The notes: generated by a model from the letters alone, not told the origin. A DNA stretch of 23,404 nt from Bacillota bacterium (GCA_012799115.1 JAAZLY010000150.1:1-23404); one strand, 5' to 3'; counted from the stretch's first letter, positions 7,578 to 13,581 are shown. A program made the numbers and translations.

Positions 7578-7606
7578 TTGACATATACCCCCGGGGGGTA
7601 TATAAT
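7578..7606 (+). promoter_or_regulatory. trxA promoter
   Basis: TTGACA (7578-7583) and TATAAT (7601-7606), both perfect consensus, are separated by 17 bp. The expected transcription start is near 7613, about 27 nt before the trxA start codon. The spacer is filled by a palindrome, listed separately. Confidence 0.9.
7584..7602. promoter_or_regulatory. CsoR/CstR-like operator in the trxA promoter
   Basis: A perfect 9-bp inverted repeat around one central base, TATACCCCC-G-GGGGGTATA, fills the spacer and overlaps the first bases of the -10 box. AT-flanked C-tract/G-tract palindromes are the recognition type of the CsoR/RcnR/CstR (DUF156) repressor family, which sense copper, nickel/cobalt or persulfide. 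Binding here would block RNA polymerase. No member of that repressor family is encoded in the window, so the assignment rests on the motif only. Confidence 0.65.
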
Positions 7607-7639
7607 CTACTTGGATTAGAAACAAAGGAGGATGTTCAA

Positions 7640-7960
7640 ATGCCAATGACCGTGACGGATCAGAATTTTCAAAGCGAAATCTTAGACCACAAAGGTGTTG
7701 CCTTTGTCGACTTTTGGGCCGCCTGGTGTGGACCATGTCGTATGATAGCTCCTGCCATTGAGGGTTTGGCCAAGGATTACGAAGGAAAGGCACGTATCGC
7801 CAAGCTTGACGTAGATGCCAATCAGGCCACTGCCGCTCAGTTCGAGATTCTGAGTATTCCTACCATGATTATCTTTAAGGATGGCCAGCCTGTCGATCGA
7901 CTCGTTGGCGTGATGCCTAAAGAGATGCTTGCCCAAAGGCTTGACAAGTGGATTGCTTGA
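7640..7960 (+). CDS. trxA: Thioredoxin
   Basis: The 106-residue protein is a single thioredoxin domain of standard length. It has the redox motif W29-C30-G31-P32-C33 within FWAAWCGPCRM, the buried aspartate D24 in VDFWA, the cis-proline P74 in SIPTM, and the usual C-terminal helix. It reduces protein disulfides in the cytoplasm using thioredoxin reductase, which is not in this window. AAAGGAGG precedes the ATG by eight bases. It is transcribed from a strong promoter whose spacer is a C/G palindrome of CsoR/CstR type, suggesting control by copper or reactive sulfur rather than simple constitutive expression. Its stop codon overlaps the -35 box of the following tRNA gene. Confidence 0.96.
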   Translation: MPMTVTDQNFQSEILDHKGVAFVDFWAAWCGPCRMIAPAIEGLAKDYEGKARIAKLDVDANQATAAQFEILSIPTMIIFKDGQPVDRLVGVMPKEMLAQRLDKWIA

Positions 7961-7985
7961 CAAGAACGCAAAAATAGAGTATCAT
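7957..7985 (+). promoter_or_regulatory. Promoter of initiator tRNA-Met
   Basis: TTGACA (7957-7962) overlaps the trxA stop codon, and TATCAT (7980-7985) follows after 17 bp. The predicted start is near 7991, six bases before the mature tRNA. Confidence 0.8.
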
Positions 7986-7996
7986 TATACTTGCAT

Positions 7997-8073
<77 letters not shown>

Positions 8074-8084
8074 ATGTAAATTCG

Positions 8085-8109
8085 AAGACCGGTTCTAGAC
8101 CGGTCTTTT
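8085..8109 (+). terminator. Terminator of tRNA-fMet
   Basis: A perfect 9-bp stem (AAGACCGGT/ACCGGTCTT) with a 5-nt loop, followed by further Ts, begins 12 nt after the tRNA end. Confidence 0.85.
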
Positions 8110-8141
8110 GTGTGGAAACGCTATGTTTGGAGGTCATGAAA

Positions 8142-8567
8142 ATGCCTTTGCCTGTCATGGCAGCGATTATTCAACGCGGCGATGAAGTATTGCTTTGCCA
8201 GCGCAAGGAGGGAGCCCTTGCAGGTAAGTGGGAGTTCCCGGGTGGAAAAATTGAGAATGGAGAGACTCCTGAAGAGTGTCTTGTCCGGGAAATCCAGGAA
8301 GAGCTCGGGATTACAATCAAAGTTGACGAGATCTTCCAAGCTGTTCATTCCCATTATGAGCACGGAGATTTTCTTGTGGTCGGTTATCTGGCTACCCAGG
8401 TCTCCGGCGAAATAACCCTCAGGGTACATTCTGGCTGCGCCTGGGTAGACTGCACCGAGCTAGATACCTATGATCTAGCCGATGCCAATATTCCCATTGC
8501 TAAGAGTCTAAAAGAAAAGTGCAATGCCGCCCGGTCCCGCATGGGTTCCGATGGTGGGTCCAATTAG
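8142..8567 (+). CDS. mutT: MutT-type Nudix hydrolase (8-oxo-dGTP diphosphatase-like)
   Basis: The 141-residue protein carries a complete Nudix box at residues 35-57: G35, E41, R49-E50, E53-E54, G56, preceded by KWEFPGG, which is the MutT-like form. MutT proteins hydrolyse oxidised dGTP and keep it out of DNA; some relatives use other nucleotides, so the substrate is inferred. I place the start at ATG 8142, about seven bases after GGAGGT; the ATG at 8136 is too close. The family core ends near SLKEKC; the last 15 or so residues (SRMGSDGGSN end) are read from sequence antisense to the degV 3' end, with a 60-bp convergent overlap, and look like an extension after loss of the ancestral stop. Confidence 0.88.
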   Translation: MPLPVMAAIIQRGDEVLLCQRKEGALAGKWEFPGGKIENGETPEECLVREIQEELGITIKVDEIFQAVHSHYEHGDFLVVGYLATQVSGEITLRVHSGCAWVDCTELDTYDLADANIPIAKSLKEKCNAARSRMGSDGGSN

Positions 8568-9350
8568 CCCTTCTACAATCTCGGCTGGTGCTAGCTCTGT
8601 TTTCACTAACTCTATGAGCTCGGAGACTGTGTCAGCACCCCAAGTGTGAACGATAGCCACGCGCTTTTGCGATAAGTCGATATCTCGTTCTTTTGCCTTG
8701 CTAACCATTGTTTGCAAGGCTTTCTTTGTTGAACGAACCTTTTCTGCAACCTCGATTGTCCCTTCCGGTGTAACCTGCAGGATCGGCTTGACGTTCAAAA
8801 CAGACCCGACAATACCTTGCGTCTTGGTGAGGCGCCCTCCCTTTACGAGATGGGTGAGGGAATCGATGGTGAAATAGGCGAAGGCTTCTTCTCTTTGCCG
8901 TTCTAGGGCGCTACAGATCGCATCAAGCGACTCGCCACTCTTAATCATCTCACCTGCGGTTATGAGTAGCAGAGTTTCACCAATGGATGCCGTCTTGGAA
9001 TCGAAGACATGGATCTCCTCCGAATTGATCAGCTCTTTGGCCAAAACAGCGCTTTGGAGTGTGCCGCTTAGTCGAGCCGATAGGCCCACGTACAAAATGG
9101 TGTATCCTTGTTCAATGTAGGGAGTGAAGGCCTCTACAAAGTCGTTGGGATTTGCCTGATTAGTCGAAGGAAGTTCCTTCGATTCCTGTAACTTCGCCCA
9201 AAACTCGGCATGGGAGAGTGTCACACCGTCTTTATACTCGTCATCTCCAAAAACGACACTCAAAGGTACAAGACCGATGTCATAGCGGTATCGATAGACT
9301 TGGGGCAAATCTGCCGCACTATCAGTAAAAAGCTTGATTTTCCTAGTCAT
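8508..9350 (-). CDS. degV: DegV family fatty acid-binding protein
   Basis: The 280-residue protein begins KIKLFTDSAADLP, the conserved DegV N-terminal strand, and contains LTHLVKGGRLTKTQ with VLNVKPIL and the C-terminal GPTIGTHAGPGG. DegV/FakB proteins bind a fatty acid in a buried pocket; FakB members present it to the FakA kinase for acyl-phosphate formation. Whether this one partners with a FakA cannot be told, as none is in the window. I choose ATG 9348-9350, preceded by AGGAAGGATGACAGC, over longer frames. Its 3' end overlaps the Nudix gene by 60 bp on the opposite strand. A candidate promoter lies back to back with the T-box promoter. Confidence 0.93.
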   Translation of the reverse strand: MTRKIKLFTDSAADLPQVYRYRYDIGLVPLSVVFGDDEYKDGVTLSHAEFWAKLQESKELPSTNQANPNDFVEAFTPYIEQGYTILYVGLSARLSGTLQSAVLAKELINSEEIHVFDSKTASIGETLLLITAGEMIKSGESLDAICSALERQREEAFAYFTIDSLTHLVKGGRLTKTQGIVGSVLNVKPILQVTPEGTIEVAEKVRSTKKALQTMVSKAKERDIDLSQKRVAIVHTWGADTVSELIELVKTELAPAEIVEGLIGPTIGTHAGPGGIALFF

Positions 9351-9416
9351 GCTGTCATCCTTCCTGACATTACTCGATGGAGATTTCGCTATACGCTGGA
9401 TCATTCCTTCAGACCG

Positions 9417-9446
9417 AATATATGACCTGGTACTAATAGCCCTCAA
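9417..9446 (-). promoter_or_regulatory. Candidate degV promoter
   Basis: On the minus strand TTGAGG (9441-9446) and TATATT (9417-9422) are 18 bp apart. The -35 box is adjacent to the -35 box of the divergent T-box promoter at 9449. Confidence 0.5.
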
Positions 9447-9448
9447 TC

Positions 9449-9478
9449 TTGACTTTACCGTGCTATAGCGGGTATAAT
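9449..9478 (+). promoter_or_regulatory. Promoter of the T-box leader
   Basis: TTGACT (9449-9454) and TATAAT (9473-9478) with an 18-bp spacer give an expected start near 9485, just before stem I of the T-box leader. Confidence 0.82.
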
Positions 9479-9485
9479 GGCAATA

Positions 9486-9723
9486 TAGTCAAAGACTGGG
9501 AAGAGGAGTAGTACCTTCGCCGCTCTGGCCTAGAGAGTCGATAGTGTGGTGGAATATCGAAGCAGATGCGAAGGGAATGGACCTTGGAGTCGTTGGGCCG
9601 AATACAAAGAACGAGATAGGTCTAACCGGGTTTCCTCCGTTAAAAGGAAAGAGCGGATCGCGAATAAGCGATCAAGCAGGGTGGCACCGCGGTTCAATCG
9701 TCCCTATTGAGGGGCGTTTTTTT
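9486..9723 (+). promoter_or_regulatory. T-box riboswitch with tryptophan (UGG) specifier
   Basis: T-box leaders sense uncharged tRNA and switch between termination and antitermination. Stem I is closed by GACT (9494-9497) with AGTC (9588-9591) and CCTTCGC (9514-9520) with GCGAAGG (9568-9574). Between these helices is the specifier loop, with the AGTA element on its 5' side and GAA-TGG-A on its 3' side, so the specifier is TGG at 9578-9580 (Trp). Stem III is GATCGC/GCGATC (9656-9673). The T-box AGGGTGGCACCGCGG (9678-9692) contains TGGC, complementary to the GCCA end of the tRNA-Trp in this window. The terminator is CGTCCCT/AGGGGCG (9699-9716) plus seven Ts. No plus-strand gene abuts it: the next one is trpS at 10663, beyond a minus-strand HAD gene. 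Confidence 0.93.
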
Positions 9724-9726
9724 GTA

Positions 9727-9761
9727 CAAGAAAATCCCAACCAGGAAGCTCCTGATTGGGA
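9727..9761 (-). terminator. Terminator of the HAD gene
   Basis: On the minus strand an 11-bp stem (TCCCAATCAGG with CCTGGTTGGGA, one G-T pair, loop AGCTT) is followed by TTTTCTTG. It lies five bases after the HAD stop and back to back with the T-box terminator of the other strand. Confidence 0.88.
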
Positions 9762-9766
9762 AGGTA

Positions 9767-10540
9767 TTACGATGGAATATCTCCAACACCATTTAGAACG
9801 TGATCCGGCCTGTAGGGGAAAAGGTTCGGAGTGTTTTCACTGGAGACACCAGAGAGTACAAGTACTGTCTCGATTTCTGATTCGATACCGGCAATAATAT
9901 CGGTATCCATGCGATCGCCAATGATTACAGTCTCTGAAGCTGCGCAACCTAAGCGCTTTTGCGCTTGCCGCATCATGATGGGGTTAGGTTTTCCCACAAA
10001 ATATGCCTTTCTGTAGGTGGCCATTTCAATAGGTGCTATGAGAGCTCTACAGGCGGGGGCAATACCGGATTCAGTAGGACCCGTTAGATCAGGGTTGGTG
10101 CCGATAAGTAAAGCGCCTTTGGATACGAGTTGTACCGCTTTTTCCATGTGGTTGTAGTTGTAATTGCGCGTTTCACCTACGACGACATAGTCGGGATTGA
10201 CGTCATTCATGGAGAATCCTACATCGTAAAGGGCTTTTACAAGTCCAGCCTCACCGATCACATAGGCACTTCCATTTGGTTTTTGACTGGCTAGGAACGA
10301 AGCAGTAGCCAAAGCACTTGTGTAAAAGTGGTCTTCGGTCACAGAAAGGCCCATACGTGCGAGTTTTTCTTGGAGTTCCCGGGGGCTCCGTTCACTACTG
10401 TTGGTTAGAAAAAGAAAGAGCTTATCATTGTCAAGAAGCCATTGAACAAATTCTTTAGCTCCGTCTAAAAGGCGATTTCCGTGATAGATTACACCATCCA
10501 TGTCACAGATGTAGCCGCGTTTATTCCTGATTGAATGCAT
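9767..10540 (-). CDS. HAD-superfamily IIA phosphatase, NagD/AraL-like
   Basis: The 257-residue protein has all HAD IIA motifs: motif I DMDGVIYHG (D13 nucleophile, D15), motif II LTNSS, the motif III lysine in GKPNPIMM, and motif IV GDRMDTDI. The C2-type cap lies between motifs II and III. Relatives (NagD, AraL, pyridoxal or glycolate phosphatases) dephosphorylate small sugar or nucleotide phosphates; substrate cannot be read from sequence. The ATG at 10538-10540 follows GGAGGTG by five bases. Its placement is odd: it lies antisense between a Trp-specific T-box leader and trpS, as if it had been inserted between control element and target. Its own terminator is at 9727-9761. Confidence 0.92.
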   Translation of the reverse strand: MHSIRNKRGYICDMDGVIYHGNRLLDGAKEFVQWLLDNDKLFLFLTNSSERSPRELQEKLARMGLSVTEDHFYTSALATASFLASQKPNGSAYVIGEAGLVKALYDVGFSMNDVNPDYVVVGETRNYNYNHMEKAVQLVSKGALLIGTNPDLTGPTESGIAPACRALIAPIEMATYRKAYFVGKPNPIMMRQAQKRLGCAASETVIIGDRMDTDIIAGIESEIETVLVLSGVSSENTPNLFPYRPDHVLNGVGDIPS

Positions 10541-10662
10541 ACCACACCTCCGAAATAATTCATACGTACTATGCTATGGTTCTCCTCAGAGCCGGAAATA
10601 CCTTCTGAAGTGCATGCCAGCCAGGAAGGAAGCAGATTGTAAAATAGGAAGGGATGATACTG

Positions 10663-11745
10663 ATGACAACTGAACATATCGATTATGGTTCCTTTGAAGC
10701 CGCAGTAGTGAAGAGCAGAATACTAGAAGAAGATCTACAGAAGAATCCAGACAAGCACAAGATCTTAACAGGTGATCGGCCCACTGGTAGATTACACATC
10801 GGCCATTTCTTTGGTTCTCTCCAAAATCGAGTGCGCCTCCACAAACTCGGTGTTCCGACCTATATTGTCATTGCCGACTATCAGGTTCTTACCGATCGGG
10901 ACACCTTTGAAGGCATCGCCGAGAATGTGCGGGAGTTGACCATCGATTACCTAGCTGCAGGTATTGATCCCTCCGATGGTAAGACCTTTATCTTTCCCCA
11001 TAGTCATGTGCCTGAATTGAACCAATTATTACTGCCGTTTTTGACTCTGGTGAGCAATGCTGAACTCGATCGCAACCCCACCGTCAAAGAGGAGATTGTG
11101 GCATCGGGTCAAAAGAACATCAATGCAGGAATGTATACCTATCCAGTGCATCAAGCAGCCGACATTCTGTTCTGTAAAGGAACAGTGGTACCGGTGGGGA
11201 AAGATCAACTACCTCACTTAGAACTCACCAGGACGATTGCCCGTCGTTTTAACCATCGTTTCGCTAAGGACGAGCCAGTGTTTCCCGAACCGCAACCCCT
11301 TTTGAGCCAAGCACCCATTATCTTGGGCCTCGATGGCGGTCAAAAGATGAGTAAGAGTCGTAATAATACGATCATGCTCAGTGCTACGGAAGATGAAACT
11401 GCGAAGCTCATCAAGCGGGCGAAAACGGATTCGGATCGTAATATCACCTATGATCCAGAGAATCGTCCGGAGGTGGCCAATCTCTTGATGCTGATTTCCC
11501 TCTGTACCGGAAGGACACCTGAGGAGATCGCGGCTAAGATAGGGGATGGTGGGGGAGGACAGCTCAAGAAGATGCTCACCGAATCCATTAACGAATACTT
11601 CAGACCTCACCGGGCTAGACGTAAGGAGCTTGAGCAGGATCCCGGCTACATTCGTCAAGTCCTGTTAGATGGGGTTAAGGCAGCCAGGGAAGAAGCAATC
11701 CAAACCTTAGAAGAAGTCCGAAAAGTCATGAATATGGGGTTGTAG
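10663..11745 (+). CDS. trpS: Tryptophanyl-tRNA synthetase
   Basis: This class I synthetase charges tRNA-Trp. The 360 residues include the HIGH motif H45-IGH48 in TGRLHIGHFFG, the segment VIADYQVLTDRD, and the KMSKS motif K228-S232. About 32 extra residues precede KILTGDRPTG, and the TGDRPTG form with the VIADYQVLTDRD segment resembles the subgroup of TrpRS seen in actinobacteria and some Clostridia-type genomes; that placement is recalled, not computed. I choose ATG 10663, nine bases after TAGGAAGGG; the in-frame ATG at 10654 touches that site. It is the likely target of the Trp T-box leader 940 bp upstream, from which it is separated by an opposing HAD gene. No strong local promoter is evident at 10541-10653. 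Confidence 0.96.
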   Translation: MTTEHIDYGSFEAAVVKSRILEEDLQKNPDKHKILTGDRPTGRLHIGHFFGSLQNRVRLHKLGVPTYIVIADYQVLTDRDTFEGIAENVRELTIDYLAAGIDPSDGKTFIFPHSHVPELNQLLLPFLTLVSNAELDRNPTVKEEIVASGQKNINAGMYTYPVHQAADILFCKGTVVPVGKDQLPHLELTRTIARRFNHRFAKDEPVFPEPQPLLSQAPIILGLDGGQKMSKSRNNTIMLSATEDETAKLIKRAKTDSDRNITYDPENRPEVANLLMLISLCTGRTPEEIAAKIGDGGGGQLKKMLTESINEYFRPHRARRKELEQDPGYIRQVLLDGVKAAREEAIQTLEEVRKVMNMGL

Positions 11746-11765
11746 ACTTAGGTCGGATCATATCC

Positions 11766-11793
11766 GGCTCTGTGTGGAATTCACATCAGAGCC
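11766..11793. other. Strong hairpin between trpS and mntA-like gene
   Basis: GGCTCTG/CAGAGCC extended by TGTG/CACA with one bulged T forms an 11-bp stem with a 5-nt loop, 20 bp after the trpS stop. There is no T tract on either side, so it may be an RNA 3'-end stabiliser or a weak terminator. Confidence 0.4.
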
Positions 11794-11842
11794 AAACAGC
11801 AGCTCTGTGGCACGATGATAGGGCGCGGAAAGGAGTGGATCG

Positions 11843-12283
11843 ATGGAACTGCCGCAGGATACGAAAGACACCATCGTTCAGTTCTTGTTAGACAAGCTGA
11901 ATCCGGAGCTGATCTACCTCTACGGCTCATTTGCCCGCGCCGAAGGCCGTAGCGACAGCGACATCGACTTAGCTATCCATGGTGCTGACGAGAGTGACCC
12001 GTACACTCTTTTTCTCCTAGCCAACGAACTAGCGCAGCGGCTGAGGCGCGATGTAGATCTAGTGGACCTCAAATCAGCTTCTACCGTGTTCCGAGCTCAG
12101 GTGATCGCACGTGGAGAGTTGATCTACTGTGGGGACAAAAACGTCAAGGGGTACCTAGAAATGCCTATCTTGAAAGATTATGCCAAGCTAAATGAGGAAC
12201 GGAAGGTCATCCTTGACGCTATTCGGGAGGAGGGATCAGTCTATAATGGGGGATGTTGTGCTAAACAAGGTTGCGACGATTGA
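11843..12283 (+). CDS. mntA: MntA-like nucleotidyltransferase antitoxin
   Basis: The 146-residue protein is a minimal nucleotidyltransferase (polymerase-beta fold). The motif GSX10DXD is exact: G28-S29, then D40 and D42 in DSDIDLAI, with a later acidic strand RRDVDLVDL. In MntA/HepT systems the antitoxin adds AMP to a tyrosine of the HEPN toxin HepT and silences it. AAAGGAG lies seven bases before the ATG. The end of the frame (VYNGGCCAKQGCDD) overlaps the start of the next gene by 38 bp and looks like an extension, as family members usually stop near there. The downstream hepT is broken, so this antitoxin may be without a functional partner. The catalytic motif itself is intact. Confidence 0.87.
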   Translation: MELPQDTKDTIVQFLLDKLNPELIYLYGSFARAEGRSDSDIDLAIHGADESDPYTLFLLANELAQRLRRDVDLVDLKSASTVFRAQVIARGELIYCGDKNVKGYLEMPILKDYAKLNEERKVILDAIREEGSVYNGGCCAKQGCDD

Positions 12284-12549
12284 ACGATGTCTGCAGAGAG
12301 TCAGAGAAGAATATGCCGGTGACCAGATGAGTTTGCAGAATTACACTAAGCAAGACTCCATCGCGCTGAACCTTCAGAAGAGAAGTTATCGATGAAGTCA
12401 TGCTAGGACGACTAAGTGCCATGATCGGATTTCGCAATATAGCGGTTCATGATGATCAGCAAATCAACTTGAAGATTTTGCAGAGCATTATAGAACACCG
12501 CCTAGAAGATTTTTCGGACTTTATCCGGGCGATCAAAGATAGGTTCTAG
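12246..12549 (+). pseudogene. hepT: Broken HepT (HEPN, DUF86) toxin gene
   Basis: The first frame gives MGDVVLNKVATIERCLQRV and then YTKQDSIALNLQ, the typical start of DUF86/HepT proteins, but it stops at 12393-12395. A different frame continues with LGRLSAMIGFRNIAVHDDQ and ends at 12547-12549. About 35 residues expected between LNLQ and the GFRN region are absent, so an internal deletion of roughly 100 bp plus a frameshift is evident. The surviving RX4H motif (RNIAVH) is followed by DD, where functional HepT proteins have the tyrosine of RX4HXY that MntA modifies. Together this indicates a dead toxin gene. It directly overlaps the mntA-like antitoxin, the standard order of the module. Confidence 0.87.
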
Positions 12550-12563
12550 GTGCTGAATTCTGT

Positions 12564-12597
12564 TGGTTGCGGGGGCCGGACTTGAACCGACAATCTT
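12564..12597 (-). pseudogene. 3' fragment of tRNA-fMet
   Basis: On the minus strand this 34-nt stretch matches the 3' half of the initiator tRNA at 7997-8073 (T arm, acceptor 3' strand and ACCA) with three differences. The homology ends abruptly in what would be the anticodon stem; the 5' half is missing. Integrases commonly use tRNA 3' ends as attachment sites, so it may mark the edge of a lost or decayed element; this is inference. Confidence 0.8.
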
Positions 12598-12822
12598 TCC
12601 AGTGGAGAGTTTGGTTCTCGGAAGGAGACAGTGCCGAATTATCGGGCTAGTACAAAGAGCTGGTTTTGCGATCCATGACCACTATAGGTTATAATGATAC
12701 GAGTTGTAACTCATGCTACGAGATTCCAAGACGAGGGAGGCGATCTCCTTCGTCTTAATAAAAAACTATTAGGTTTACATAATATCCCTTATGCGAAGTT
12801 CAATGAGTTTCTCAGAGTATAG
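12598..12822 (+). other. Possible decayed coding sequence, unidentified
   Basis: Two short plus-strand frames read like protein: one open until 12692 containing IIGLVQRAGFAIHDHYRL, the other from 12694 to 12822 containing THATRFQDEGGDLLRLNKKL. They join across a stop and frame change near 12690, with no ribosome-binding site. I do not recognise a family. It could be a frameshifted remnant or chance. A TTGCGA-18-TATAAT promoter-like pair ends at 12695, and a 12-bp stem is at 12728-12756. Confidence 0.25.
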
Positions 12823-13008
12823 GTAGTCATCGGCCAAATGGAAAACCAGATTTATTGCTTACTACTAGATCAACACTTGCAGATATTACTTTCACGGAGC
12901 TTCCTGGGTTGCTCTAAAACCCCAGCTAAACGACGTCCATAGAGGCCGATTTCAGGCGACTTCTTTTGCTTCTAGGGTAAATCTATGGGTAAAAACGCCC
13001 TATGCAGC
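12823..13008. other. Intergenic stretch without recognisable features
   Basis: No ORF with a ribosome-binding site, no tRNA and no known RNA motif was seen here. A short CTGGG/CCCAG hairpin near 12903-12925 is the only structure noted. Confidence 0.4.
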
Positions 13009-13031
13009 AAAAAAAGACCGGCATGCGGTCT
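13009..13031 (-). terminator. Terminator of the yneA-like gene
   Basis: On the minus strand AGACCG/CGGTCT with a 5-nt loop is followed by a run of seven Ts, 48 bp after the stop of the yneA-like gene. Confidence 0.85.
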
Positions 13032-13078
13032 CTTTGATGAATCTCTGTATTGATCTGTATGGATTTTTTAGTCAAATG

Positions 13079-13423
13079 TTAATGAGCAGTATTGCCCTTG
13101 GCCAATTGCAGCGGTTGTACATTTTCTCTTACCAAGACTGTCAATACCTGTCCAGGGAAAATGTCTGCTGACTTGAGCTCATTCAGATCCCGCAACGCTC
13201 CAACAACAACTCTGGGGTCTTCATGTGGAACTTGGGCTTTAGCAATGGACCATAGTGTATCGCCTGGTTGTACCACGACTTCCGCATAGGTGTAATCAAC
13301 GAAGAAATCCGTTGTCTTTGTGACAACGATCTTACCGACAACTGCAACGGATCCAGCAACCAAGACAATCAACAAGCAGATGGCTGAAATCGTGTTGATG
13401 CGATCGTAGACTTTATGGTTCAT
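13079..13423 (-). CDS. yneA: YneA-like SOS cell-division inhibitor (TM + LysM)
   Basis: The 114-residue protein has a short basic start, one membrane segment (about residues 12-34, AICLLIVLVAGSVAVVG) and a LysM domain (about 47-97, VVVQPGDTLWSIAKAQ to FPGQVLTVLV). This is the architecture of YneA, which blocks septation during the SOS response in Bacillus, and like yneA it is divergent from lexA. The shared intergenic region carries three LexA-type boxes, one inside the promoter of this gene, so SOS induction is very likely. I choose ATG 13421-13423, six bases from AGGAGGG; ATG 13424-13426 is the alternative. Function as a division inhibitor is inferred from context and architecture. Confidence 0.8.
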   Translation of the reverse strand: MNHKVYDRINTISAICLLIVLVAGSVAVVGKIVVTKTTDFFVDYTYAEVVVQPGDTLWSIAKAQVPHEDPRVVVGALRDLNELKSADIFPGQVLTVLVRENVQPLQLAKGNTAH

Positions 13424-13438
13424 CATTATCCCTCCTGG

Positions 13439-13450
13439 GAACGAATGTTC
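13439..13450. promoter_or_regulatory. LexA box 1 (perfect)
   Basis: GAACGAATGTTC fits GAAC-N4-GTTC exactly. It lies between the ribosome-binding site and the -10 box of the yneA-like gene, where LexA would block transcription. Confidence 0.8.
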
Positions 13451-13465
13451 TGTATGTGTCTCTAC

Positions 13466-13492
13466 TGTATACCAGAACACTTGTTTTGTCAA
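13466..13492 (-). promoter_or_regulatory. Promoter of the yneA-like gene
   Basis: On the minus strand TTGACA (13487-13492) and TATACA (13466-13471) are 15 bp apart, shorter than usual. LexA box 2 lies entirely within the spacer. Confidence 0.6.
13475..13486. promoter_or_regulatory. LexA box 2
   Basis: GAACACTTGTTT matches GAAC-N4-GTTC with one change (last base T). It fills most of the spacer of the yneA-like promoter. Confidence 0.7.
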
Positions 13493-13501
13493 GACGTTTC
13501 A

Positions 13502-13513
13502 GAACAATTGTTT
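13502..13513. promoter_or_regulatory. LexA box 3
   Basis: GAACAATTGTTT has the same one-base deviation as box 2. It overlaps the first bases of the lexA -35 element, which fits autorepression. Confidence 0.7.
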
Positions 13514-13541
13514 GACCTTTTATTGTGCGCTATGTTATAAT
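13512..13541 (+). promoter_or_regulatory. lexA promoter
   Basis: TTGACC (13512-13517) and TATAAT (13536-13541) are 18 bp apart, upstream of the lexA start at 13582. The -35 overlaps LexA box 3. Confidence 0.78.
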
Positions 13542-13581
13542 TGACTCACAAAGTCAAAACAAGCCTTGGGAGGGTCTTTAT

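Noticed and set aside
10600..10645. A GGAAGGAAGCAG stretch just before trpS resembles the apical motif of bacterial SRP (4.5S) RNA, with GGTTCTCC some 50 nt upstream.
   Set aside because: The flanking bases do not form the required helix-8 pairing around a GGAA tetraloop, and there is no room for the closing helix of even a short SRP RNA before the trpS start codon. It is treated as coincidence; a covariance search would settle it.
12694..12822. 42-residue ORF starting at ATG 12694.
   Set aside because: There is no ribosome-binding site and the start codon lies within the only nearby promoter-like -10 element. It is kept only as part of a possible decayed sequence.
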